Origin: JBPCMN01 sp013695115
GTDB taxonomy: Bacteria; Actinomycetota; Acidimicrobiia; IMCC26256; JACDBD01
Reading direction: 5' to 3'
Assembly: GCA_051002235.1 (NCBI GenBank)
Contig: JBPCMN010000076.1
Location: forward strand, 1 to 23,875
DNA length: 23,875 nucleotides
Part shown: positions 13,979 to 20,912 of the stretch, in pieces
How positions within the stretch are numbered: the first letter of the stretch is position 1
Layout of the letters: the number at the start of each line of letters is the position of its first letter
Position numbers and translations under genes: made by a program
The notes under the pieces: model-generated
The model's input: the letters and a program-made list of their open reading frames with translations, nothing else
What the model was told of the DNA's origin: nothing
The model's database searches: none

Positions 13979-13994
13979 CTGACGCCGGCGTCAG
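13979..13994. promoter_or_regulatory. Perfect 16-bp palindromic operator
   Basis: CTGACGCCGGCGTCAG is a perfect palindrome placed at the predicted transcription start of the alcohol dehydrogenase operon, one base after its -10 box. Its TGAC-N6-GTCA core and following AGG match the palindrome at 2943-2956. Binding there would block transcription, as expected for a TetR-type repressor. Confidence 0.65.
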
Positions 13995-14015
13995 GATGAC
14001 AGGAGCCGCAGCCGC

Positions 14016-15044
14016 ATGAGAGCAGCCGTGTACCGCGGTCCCCACGACGTCGTCGTGGAGGACCGCCCGACCCCCGAGGTCGGCCCCCACGACGTCCTCC
14101 TCGAGGTCAGCCACTGCGGCGTGTGCGGGAGCGACCTGCACTTCATGCTCGACGGCTGGGGCCGGCCGGGCGCGATCGAGGGCCACGAGTACTCCGGACG
14201 CGTGATCGCGGTGGGGGACGCGGTCGCTCAGTGGTCGGTCGGCGACGAGGTCGTCGGAGGTCCGACGCCCCGGTGCGGCGACTGCGAATACTGCCGGGCC
14301 GGGCGCCCCCAGCTCTGCGCCGCCCGGGGGAAGTTCGGCGACGAGGCGTGGCAGGGAGCATTCGCCGAGTACGTGCGCACCACCGACTCGAGCCTCCTGC
14401 GCGTGCCCGACGGTCTGTCGCTGCGGGAGGCGGCGCTGGCCGAGCCGCTGGCGGTCGCGCTCCACGGCCTCACCCGGGGCGGCGTCACCGCCGGGCAGCG
14501 CGTGCTCGTCGCCGGGGCCGGGCCCATCGGCGCGCTCAGCATCGCCGCCGCCGTCGCCCGAGGCGTCGCCGAGGTCGTCGTGAGCGAACCGCACCCCCGC
14601 CGGCGCGAGCTGGCCGAGCGGCTCGGCGCGGTCGCGGTGGCGCCCGACGAGCTCACGACACCGCCGTATCCCGGTGACGAGGTCGACCCGCCGTTCGACG
14701 TCGCCCTCGAGTGCTCCGGTCACGCGGTCGCGATGGAGGCGGCCCTGGGCCAGCTCCGGCGCGGCGGGACCCTCGTACTCGTCGGCGCCGGGATCAAGCC
14801 GCCCCGCTTCGACCCCAACCGGATCCTCCTCAACGAGCTCGTCATCACGGGGGCGTTCGTGTACGACCCCGACGGCTTCCCCCGGGCGCTGGAGCTGCTG
14901 GCGTCGGAGGGCTTCCCGCTCGACGTGCTCGTCGAGGCCGAGGACGTCCCGCTCGAGGGCCTGCTCGACGCGTGCGAGCGGCTCGGCGCGGGGGAGCTGC
15001 CGGCCAAGGTCCTCATCGCACCGAACCAAGGGAGTCGATCGTGA
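14016..15044 (+). CDS. Zinc-dependent medium-chain alcohol dehydrogenase
   Basis: The 342-residue MDR-family enzyme oxidises an alcohol or polyol with NAD(P)+. Visible are the catalytic zinc site Cys37 (CGVCGSD) with GHE (57-59), the structural zinc cysteines C87, C90, C93 and C101 (RCGDCEYC and LC), and the Rossmann motif GAGPIG (167-172). The acidic end of the second strand (VVVSEPHPRR) favours NAD+. It resembles sorbitol/threonine-dehydrogenase-type enzymes; the substrate is unknown. The ATG has AGGAG 10 nt upstream. Its stop overlaps the GTG of the VOC gene (GTGA), and the palindrome at 13979-13994 lies at its promoter. Confidence 0.92.
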   Translation: MRAAVYRGPHDVVVEDRPTPEVGPHDVLLEVSHCGVCGSDLHFMLDGWGRPGAIEGHEYSGRVIAVGDAVAQWSVGDEVVGGPTPRCGDCEYCRAGRPQLCAARGKFGDEAWQGAFAEYVRTTDSSLLRVPDGLSLREAALAEPLAVALHGLTRGGVTAGQRVLVAGAGPIGALSIAAAVARGVAEVVVSEPHPRRRELAERLGAVAVAPDELTTPPYPGDEVDPPFDVALECSGHAVAMEAALGQLRRGGTLVLVGAGIKPPRFDPNRILLNELVITGAFVYDPDGFPRALELLASEGFPLDVLVEAEDVPLEGLLDACERLGAGELPAKVLIAPNQGSRS

Positions 15045-15499
15045 CGACTACAACGCGCGCGCCGCGGTTCAACCACGTGGCCATGAGCGTTCCCGCCGAC
15101 CTCCTCGACGAGGACGGCCGGGCCGAGCTGCTGCGGTTCTACGGCGACGTCTTCGGGTGGGAGGAACTGCCCACCGAGACCCTCGACCGCCAACGGCTGG
15201 TCATGCGGGCCTACAGCAACGAGCAGTTCGTCTTCCTCATCGCCGAGGATCCGCCCATGACGTGTCCCCGGCTCGACCACTTCGGCATGTCGGTGGGCAC
15301 GATGGAGGAGCTCGACGACATGCTCGAGCGGGCGCAGAAGTTCCGGGCCGAAGACGACCGCGTCGACATCATCGACAAGCACGCCACCGACCACGACGGG
15401 TTCCTGGTGCTCACCTCCTTCTACGTGCGCTACCTGCTCCCGATGATGATCGAGGTCCAGCACTACGAGTGGGCACCGTCGGTGGCCCCGACCGCTTGA
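15041..15499 (+). CDS. VOC (glyoxalase/dioxygenase) superfamily protein
   Basis: GTG 15041 has GGGAG six bases upstream and overlaps the previous stop, giving 152 residues. The pattern RFNHVAMSVP, then LLRFYGDVFGWEELP, then PRLDHFGMSVGTMEELDDML, then FYVRYLLPMMIEVQHY is a two-module vicinal-oxygen-chelate fold. His14, His79 and a Glu in MIEVQ are possible metal ligands. VOC proteins can be isomerases, extradiol dioxygenases or lyases; this short form cannot be assigned a substrate. Its position between an alcohol dehydrogenase and an LLM monooxygenase, with stop-start overlaps on both sides, makes a shared catabolic pathway likely. Confidence 0.85.
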   Translation: MTTTTRAPRFNHVAMSVPADLLDEDGRAELLRFYGDVFGWEELPTETLDRQRLVMRAYSNEQFVFLIAEDPPMTCPRLDHFGMSVGTMEELDDMLERAQKFRAEDDRVDIIDKHATDHDGFLVLTSFYVRYLLPMMIEVQHYEWAPSVAPTA

Positions 15500-16476
15500 G
15501 CGCGCCGCTCCGCTTCGGCGCGTTCGCGCCCCAGGGCTGGAAGCTCGAGTACACCGGCTGGGGCGCGCCCGACGCGTGGGCGCGCACGGTCGAGCTCGCC
15601 CAGCTGGCCGAACGCGTGGGTTACGACCATCTCTGGGTGTACGACCACGTCGAGACGGTGCCTCGCCGTGAGCCGACTCACGTCTTCGAGGCGCTGACGA
15701 CCCTGGCCGCCCTGGCCACGCTCACGGAGGAGATCCGTCTGGGGCAGCTCGTCACCTGCTCGACGTACCGCAACGCCGGGCTGCTGGCCAAGGAGGCGGC
15801 GGGCGTCGACGTGATCTCCGGCGGGCGGCTCATCCTCGGGCTCGGCGCGGGATGGTACGAGCGCGAGTACCGCGCCTACGGGTGGGAGTTCCTCGCGCCG
15901 CGTGAGCGGCTGCGGGTGCTCGAGGAGACGATCGAGGTGGTGAAGCGGCTCTGGACCGAGGAGACCGTGACGTTCGACGGCGTCCACCTCCACTTCGATG
16001 GCGCCTACTGCGATCCCAAGCCCATCCAGCAGCTGCCCGAGATCTGGGTGGGCGGCGGCGGGGAGGAGGTGACGCTGGGGATCGCCGCCCGGCACGCCGA
16101 CAAGACCAACTGGCAGGTCGGGCTGGATGAGTTCGTGCACAAGTCCCGGGTGCTGCGGGAGCACTGCGACCGGGTCGGGCGCGACTTCGACTCGATCGTG
16201 CGCACCCACGGGCCCGACTGCCGGCTGTTCGACTCCGACGCCGACCTCCGGTCGTGGCTGGAGTCGCCCGGTGGCGGCCAGCTCTGGGGTCACGGCGACC
16301 ACGCGACGTATGTGCGCGACAATTTCGTGGGCACCGCGGAGCAGGTGGTGGAGAAGGTGCAGGCGTTCGTCGACGCCGGCTGCCGCGAGTTCGTGCTGTG
16401 GTTCCGCGACTACCCGGCGAGCGAGAGCCTGGAGCGCTTTTCCACCGAGGTTGCGCCGGCAGTGCGCGGAGCGTAG
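15496..16476 (+). CDS. Luciferase-like (LLM class) F420- or flavin-dependent oxidoreductase
   Basis: TTG 15496 overlaps the VOC stop (TTGA); GTG 15469 is the alternative start. The 326-residue TIM-barrel protein begins LRFGAFAPQGW and shows LAERVGYDHLWVYDHV, IRLGQLVTCSTYRNAGLLAK, GRLILGLGAGWYEREYRAYG and PEIWVGGGGEEVTL, all standard for bacterial LLM enzymes. The IWVGGGG motif and actinobacterial setting favour coenzyme F420, with FMN as the alternative. It would reduce, oxidise or monooxygenate a substrate delivered by the same operon. It ends 79 nt before the next gene, which has its own promoter. Confidence 0.92.
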   Translation: MSAPLRFGAFAPQGWKLEYTGWGAPDAWARTVELAQLAERVGYDHLWVYDHVETVPRREPTHVFEALTTLAALATLTEEIRLGQLVTCSTYRNAGLLAKEAAGVDVISGGRLILGLGAGWYEREYRAYGWEFLAPRERLRVLEETIEVVKRLWTEETVTFDGVHLHFDGAYCDPKPIQQLPEIWVGGGGEEVTLGIAARHADKTNWQVGLDEFVHKSRVLREHCDRVGRDFDSIVRTHGPDCRLFDSDADLRSWLESPGGGQLWGHGDHATYVRDNFVGTAEQVVEKVQAFVDAGCREFVLWFRDYPASESLERFSTEVAPAVRGA

Positions 16477-16542
16477 CCGTGCCCGGAGGGCGGGACGGCG
16501 GAGCGGAACGCCCCGTAAGGACGGCTCTCGGGATGACCCTGT

Positions 16543-16548
16543 TAGCTT
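16543..16548 (+). promoter_or_regulatory. Extended -10 promoter of the GT39-like gene (leaderless)
   Basis: TG-T-TAGCTT (16540-16548) is an extended -10 element ending 7 nt before ATG 16556, with no ribosome binding site between. It predicts a leaderless transcript for the envelope glycosyltransferase operon. Confidence 0.5.
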
Positions 16549-16555
16549 CACTGGC

Positions 16556-18145
16556 ATGAAGGTCGCCTCGGACGCGCCGTCGCGCGCGCCCGGTGCGAAG
16601 CCCGGGAGCCCCTGCGATGCCGCGGCCCGGGCCCGTCCGTGGATGGTGGCGGCGGTCGCGGCCGTGGTCGCGGCGGGGGTCGTCCTGCGTTTCGTCACCC
16701 GCTCCGACCTGTGGCTCGACGAGGCCCTGACCGTCAACATCGCCCGGCTCCCTCTGGGCGAGCTGGAGGAGGCACTTCGCCACGACGGTGCTCCTCCTCT
16801 CTATTACGTGCTCCTCCACGGCTGGATGGAGGTGGCAGGCGACGGCGACGTGGCGGTGCGGGCGATGTCGGGGCTGTTCGCGGTGGCCTCGCTCCCGCTG
16901 GCGTTCCTCGTGGGTCGGCGGGTGGGCGGCCGCGCTGTCGCCTGGGCCGCGGTGGTAGTACTCGCCTCTTCGCCGTACGCGATCCGCTACGCGACCGAGA
17001 ACCGCCCGTACTCGCTCCAGATCCTGCTCGTGCTCCTCGGGTGGCTGGCGTTGTGCGGCGCGCTCGAACGGCCAGGGCTCGCGCCCCTGGCGGCGGTCGC
17101 GGCCGTCACGGGCCTGCTGCTCTACACGCAGTACTGGTCGATGTGGCTGCTCGCGATCGTCGGTGTGTGCCTCGTGTGGCGGGCAGTGCGGGGCGAGGCG
17201 CTCGCCGACCGGCAGGCGGCCCGGTCGGCGATCGTCGCCATCGTGGCCGGGGGCCTCACGTTCCTGCCGTGGGTGCCGACCTTCCTGTACCAGGCGGCGA
17301 ACACTGGCACGCCGTGGGGGGAGCGAATCCTCCCCACCGCCGGCTTCTCGATCGCGGCGTACGAGTTCGCCGGTGGGCAGAGGCACTCGGAGGCGACCGC
17401 CCTGCTGGTGCCGCTCCTGGTTCTGGCCCTCCTCGCCATCTTCGGGCGGGCCCTCGACGCCCGCCGTGTCGAGCTCGACCTCCGGACGCGGCCGGGTGTG
17501 CGGCTTCAGGCGGCGGTGCTCGTCGCGGCCTTGTTGCTCGGATTGCTCGCCTCGTACGCCGGTGGCACGACGTTCGCCGGGCGGTACGCCGCCGGGTTGT
17601 TCCCCCTGTTCGTCATGGTGGTTGCGTTCGGGTTCACGGTGTTCGCCGATGCGCGGGTGCGCTACGTGGCGCTGGCGCTGGTGGCCGCGTTGGGCCTGGT
17701 CGGCGGTGTCCGCAACCTGGTCGAGAACCGCACTCAGGCGGCGCAGGCTGCCGCGGTCATCCGGGCGGAGGCGGAGCCGGGTGACGTCGTCGTCTACTGC
17801 CCCGACCAGGTCGGACCGGACGTGAGCCGGTTGCTCCGGGACGAGGAGGGTCTCGAGCAGCTCACGTTTCCTGACGGTGACCCCCCCGAGTTCGTCGACT
17901 GGGTCGACTACCAGGAGAGGATCGACCGTGCCGACACCCAAGCGTTCGCGGCCGAGGTGCTCGAGCGCGCCGGAGAAACCCACACCGTGTGGTTCGTGAT
18001 CTCGCCGGGCTACCGGAACTTCGAGGGTGAGTGCGAGGCGATTGAGGCCGGGCTGTCGGCAGGTCGTCCGGGCGCTCGTACCCGCGTCGCGCCCGACGAC
18101 CAGTTCTTCGAGTTCCAGGGCTTGATCGAGTACCCCAAGCCGTGA
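16556..18145 (+). CDS. GT39-like polytopic glycosyltransferase (GT-C fold)
   Basis: This 529-residue membrane protein has a short cytoplasmic N-terminus, a first membrane helix (~29-45), then the luminal loop LWLDEALTVNIARLPLGELE with the catalytic-type acidic pair D-E, HDGAPPLYYVLLHGW and the SPYAIRYATENRPYSL segment typical of ArnT/PMT-like enzymes. About ten further helices follow, and a soluble C-terminal domain (~400-529). Such enzymes transfer a sugar from polyprenyl-phosphate to an extracytoplasmic acceptor. The donor may be polyprenol-phosphate-mannose made by the synthase at 23048-23806; the acceptor is unknown. It is coupled by GTGA overlap to the next membrane protein. Confidence 0.88.
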   Translation: MKVASDAPSRAPGAKPGSPCDAAARARPWMVAAVAAVVAAGVVLRFVTRSDLWLDEALTVNIARLPLGELEEALRHDGAPPLYYVLLHGWMEVAGDGDVAVRAMSGLFAVASLPLAFLVGRRVGGRAVAWAAVVVLASSPYAIRYATENRPYSLQILLVLLGWLALCGALERPGLAPLAAVAAVTGLLLYTQYWSMWLLAIVGVCLVWRAVRGEALADRQAARSAIVAIVAGGLTFLPWVPTFLYQAANTGTPWGERILPTAGFSIAAYEFAGGQRHSEATALLVPLLVLALLAIFGRALDARRVELDLRTRPGVRLQAAVLVAALLLGLLASYAGGTTFAGRYAAGLFPLFVMVVAFGFTVFADARVRYVALALVAALGLVGGVRNLVENRTQAAQAAAVIRAEAEPGDVVVYCPDQVGPDVSRLLRDEEGLEQLTFPDGDPPEFVDWVDYQERIDRADTQAFAAEVLERAGETHTVWFVISPGYRNFEGECEAIEAGLSAGRPGARTRVAPDDQFFEFQGLIEYPKP

Positions 18146-19248
18146 GGGAGTTCGTGCGGCGCGACGTGCGCGCCGCGCTGGTGCCGTGGCTCGTCGCCCG
18201 CACCCTGGTGGGGGGAGCGCTGGGTGTGGCCCGCTACGGGTTCGGAGAGCTGGAGGGCGTGCGCCGGCCACCCGCGCTCGACCAGGGCCTGTTCGCGTGG
18301 GACGCGGCGTTCTACCGGGATATCGCCGAGCACGGATACGGCGTACCGCGCGCCGGTCTGCGGTTCTTTCCGCTGGTGCCGCTGCTCGCCCGCAATCTCG
18401 GCACAGTGCTCGCCGGCAACGACGCGCTCGCCCTGCTGATCATCGCCAACCTCTCGGCGCTCGCGTTCGGCGCGCTCCTGTACCGCCTGACCCTGAGCGA
18501 GACGGCCGACCCCGGCATCGCCATGCGGGCGGTGTGGTTCGCGGCGGTGCTCCCACCGGCGCTCACGCTCGTCATGGGCTATGCCGAGGCCACCTTCCTC
18601 GTCCTGTCGGTGGCGATGTTCCTCGCGCTGCGGGCCCGCCGGTGGTGGTGGGCGACGGCGGCGGGGTTCTTCGCCGGGCTCGCCCGTCCCGCGGCGGCGC
18701 TGCTGGCGATCCCGGCGGCGATCGAGGGGATGCGCGGATGGCGCACCGCGACCCCGCGCGATCGGGTCGCACGCGCCGGCGCGGTGATCTCGCCGGTGGT
18801 GGGGACGGCGTGCTACCTCGTGTGGGTCGGTCGGGAGTTCGGCGACGCCTGGCTTCCGATCCGCCTCCAGAGCGAGCAGCGCCGGCGCGGCGGCTTCGCC
18901 GACCCGTTCTCGAGCATGTGGGACGGGTTCAGTGACCTGTTCGGCGGCGACCGGTTCGGCTCGGGCTTGCACGTGGTCTGGGCGCTGGCATTCGTCGCGC
19001 TCGCCGTCGTGTTGGCCCGGTGGCTGCCGGCGTCCTACACCGCCTACGCGGGCGCAACCGTGCTGTTCGCGCTCTCAGCCGAGAACCTCGACTCGCTCGA
19101 GCGCTACGCGATGAGCGCCTTCCCGCTTGCCATCGGGGTCGCGATCGTCACTCCCCGGGAGGAGTTGGAGCGCCCGGCGGTCGTGCTCGCCGCCGCCGGC
19201 CTCGTCGGCTACTCGGTGTTGGCGTTCCTGGGTCGCTACGTGCCCTGA
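18142..19248 (+). CDS. PIG-V-like membrane mannosyltransferase candidate
   Basis: The 368-residue product has about nine hydrophobic helices and the PIG-V-type luminal motif FAWDAAFYRDIAEHGYG, then LRFFPLVPLLARNL, in which the Asp in WDAAFY is the expected catalytic acid. The family (GPI mannosyltransferase II and bacterial relatives) uses polyprenyl-phosphate-mannose. A second recognisable feature is VLPPALTLVMGYAEATFLVL. The GTG start overlaps the stop of the upstream GT39-like gene and lacks a ribosome binding site, so it is translated by coupling. Function by family is mannosyl transfer to a lipid or protein acceptor; the acceptor is not shown. Confidence 0.82.
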   Translation: MREFVRRDVRAALVPWLVARTLVGGALGVARYGFGELEGVRRPPALDQGLFAWDAAFYRDIAEHGYGVPRAGLRFFPLVPLLARNLGTVLAGNDALALLIIANLSALAFGALLYRLTLSETADPGIAMRAVWFAAVLPPALTLVMGYAEATFLVLSVAMFLALRARRWWWATAAGFFAGLARPAAALLAIPAAIEGMRGWRTATPRDRVARAGAVISPVVGTACYLVWVGREFGDAWLPIRLQSEQRRRGGFADPFSSMWDGFSDLFGGDRFGSGLHVVWALAFVALAVVLARWLPASYTAYAGATVLFALSAENLDSLERYAMSAFPLAIGVAIVTPREELERPAVVLAAAGLVGYSVLAFLGRYVP

Positions 19249-19264
19249 GGCGAGCGACCGCGCT

Positions 19265-19277
19265 GCAGGTACCCTGC
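19265..19277 (+). terminator. Weak hairpin after the glycosyltransferase pair
   Basis: GCAGG-TAC-CCTGC forms a small perfect stem 17 nt after the stop at 19248. It is flanked by GCTGC...GCAGC that could pair alternatively. No T-tract follows, so this is only a candidate terminator or attenuator. Confidence 0.25.
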
Positions 19278-19337
19278 GGCGCAGCTCGCCGGGGCCCGAG
19301 CGGCCCTTCGAGCGGGAGAGTTGGCCCGAGTACCTCG

Positions 19338-19343
19338 TAGACT
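19338..19343 (+). promoter_or_regulatory. -10 box upstream of the FAD oxidoreductase
   Basis: TAGACT fits TANNNT and would start transcription near 19350, a few bases before the ATG of an eight-codon mini-ORF. Confidence 0.4.
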
Positions 19344-19356
19344 GCGGTTGGCCCGC

Positions 19357-19383
19357 ATGCCCGTCCCGGAGCATCCCGCGTGA
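19357..19383 (+). CDS. Possible eight-codon leader ORF (MPVPEHPA)
   Basis: ATG 19357 opens an eight-codon frame whose TGA (19381-19383) overlaps the GTG start (19380) of the FAD oxidoreductase. It would begin within a few bases of the predicted transcript start, so a ribosome could translate it leaderless and reinitiate on the main gene. It may equally be chance. Confidence 0.3.
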   Translation: MPVPEHPA

Positions 19384-20879
19384 CCAACACCACAGAGCGC
19401 AGCGGTACCCCCGCGTCCGGTCGGCCCGACGTCGTGATCATCGGCGCGGGCCCGGCCGGGCTCACCGCCGCCTACATGCTCACGAAGCGAGGGGTGGGCT
19501 CGACCGTGCTCGAGTCCGACACGGTGGTGGGTGGGATCAGCCGCACCGCCGAGCGCGACGGCTGGCGCTTCGACATCGGCGGCCACCGCTTCTTCACCAA
19601 GGTCAAGCCGGTCGAGGACCTCTGGTTCGAGATCCTCGGTCCCGAAGACTTCCTGCGCCGGCCCCGGATGAGTCGCCTCATCTACAACGGGAAGTTCTTC
19701 GACTACCCGTTGGTCCCGATGAAGGCGCTGCGCACGCTCGGCTTCGTCGAGGCGTTCCGGTGTGGCCTGTCGTATCTCTGGGTGCGGGTGAAGCCGCCCA
19801 AGGACCGCACGACCTTCGAAGGCTTCACGGCGTCGCGCTTCGGTTGGCGGCTCTACCGCATGTTTTTCAAGACCTACACCGAAAAGGTGTGGGGCGTTCC
19901 CGCGACCGAGATCCAGGCCGACTGGGGCGCGCAGCGGGTCAAGGAGCTGTCGCTGTTCCGCGCTCTCTGGGAGGCGCTCAAACCGAAGTGGATCCGGCGC
20001 CGGCGCGACAAGTCGAAGCAGGTCACGAGCCTGATCGAGGAGTTCAACTATCCGAAGTACGGCCCCGGGATGATGTGGGAGCGCTGCACCGAGCTGGTGA
20101 CGGCCAAGGGTACGAAGGTCGCGTTCAACTCGAACGTCACCACGGTCCACCATGAGGGCGGGCGGGCGGTGGCGGTGACCGCCGAGACCGACGGCGTGCT
20201 GACCCGCTACGACTGCACCCACGTCGTGTCGTCGATGCCGATTAGCGGTCTGGTGTTGAGCATGGACCCGTCGCCGCCGCCCGAGGTGCAGGCGGCGGCG
20301 CGGGGTCTCGCGTACCGCGACTTCATGACGGTGGCGCTGGTCGTGCCGGAGGAAGCGGGGTTCCCCGACAACTGGATCTACGTCCACGATCCCGGCGTCG
20401 ACGTCGGCCGCATCCAGAACTTCGGGTCGTGGTCGCCCTATCTCGTGAAGGACGGACGCACCTGCCTGGGCCTCGAGTTCTTCGTGAACGAGGGCGACGA
20501 CATGTGGGCGAAGCCCGATGCCGAGCTGGTGGAGCAGGCGAAGCGCGAGCTCGAGACGCTCGGCCTGGTGCCGGCGTCGCTGGTCGAGTCGGGCTACGTC
20601 GTGCGGATGCCGAAGGCTTACCCGATGTACGACGCCACCTACAAGGCCAACGTCGAGACCATGCGCAGGTGGCTCGACGCCAACGTCCCGAACGTGTTCC
20701 CGGTCGGCCGAAACGGGATGCACAAGTACAACAACCAGGACCACTCCATGTTCACCGCCATGCTGTCGGTCGAGAACATCTTTGGCGCCGAGCACGACGT
20801 GTGGACCGTCAACGTCGAGGCCGAGTACCACGAGGAGAAAGCCGACGAGGAGACCGCCGACCAGGCCGCCGCCGGTTAG
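19380..20879 (+). CDS. FAD/NAD(P)-binding oxidoreductase, UDP-galactopyranose-mutase-like
   Basis: GTG 19380 is the first in-frame start; GGAG lies 8 nt upstream. The 499-residue flavoprotein has the N-terminal dinucleotide fold VVIIGAGPAGLTAAYMLTKR (GAGPAG 22-27), ESDTVVGGISRTAERDGWRF, IGGHRFFTKVKPVEDLW and the C-terminal FAD motif PNVFPVGRNGMHKYNNQDHS. This pattern occurs in protoporphyrinogen-oxidase-like and UDP-galactopyranose-mutase-like proteins found in actinobacterial cell-wall and glycan clusters. A nucleotide-sugar isomerase or amine-oxidase-type role is possible; the sequence does not decide. It sits between two GT-C-like operons. Its end converges on the 711-residue membrane protein. 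Confidence 0.88.
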   Translation: MTNTTERSGTPASGRPDVVIIGAGPAGLTAAYMLTKRGVGSTVLESDTVVGGISRTAERDGWRFDIGGHRFFTKVKPVEDLWFEILGPEDFLRRPRMSRLIYNGKFFDYPLVPMKALRTLGFVEAFRCGLSYLWVRVKPPKDRTTFEGFTASRFGWRLYRMFFKTYTEKVWGVPATEIQADWGAQRVKELSLFRALWEALKPKWIRRRRDKSKQVTSLIEEFNYPKYGPGMMWERCTELVTAKGTKVAFNSNVTTVHHEGGRAVAVTAETDGVLTRYDCTHVVSSMPISGLVLSMDPSPPPEVQAAARGLAYRDFMTVALVVPEEAGFPDNWIYVHDPGVDVGRIQNFGSWSPYLVKDGRTCLGLEFFVNEGDDMWAKPDAELVEQAKRELETLGLVPASLVESGYVVRMPKAYPMYDATYKANVETMRRWLDANVPNVFPVGRNGMHKYNNQDHSMFTAMLSVENIFGAEHDVWTVNVEAEYHEEKADEETADQAAAG

Positions 20880-20881
20880 GA

Positions 20882-20912
20882 CCGGGCCCGCCGCGCCCGG
20901 AGGCCGGCCTCC
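20882..20912. terminator. Two hairpins between convergent genes
   Basis: CCGGGC...GCCCGG (20882-20900, 7-nt loop) and the perfect 14-bp palindrome GGAGGCCGGCCTCC (20899-20912) fill the 33-base gap between the two convergent stop codons. They could end transcription from both sides, but no T-tract is present. Confidence 0.4.

Noticed and set aside
15830..18271. 813-residue minus-strand frame
   Set aside because: It is Arg/Pro/His-rich low-complexity sequence spanning two unrelated plus-strand genes, so a shadow.
20882..20912. Classical intrinsic terminators
   Set aside because: Stems are present but no T-tract follows, so only a weak terminator call is given.
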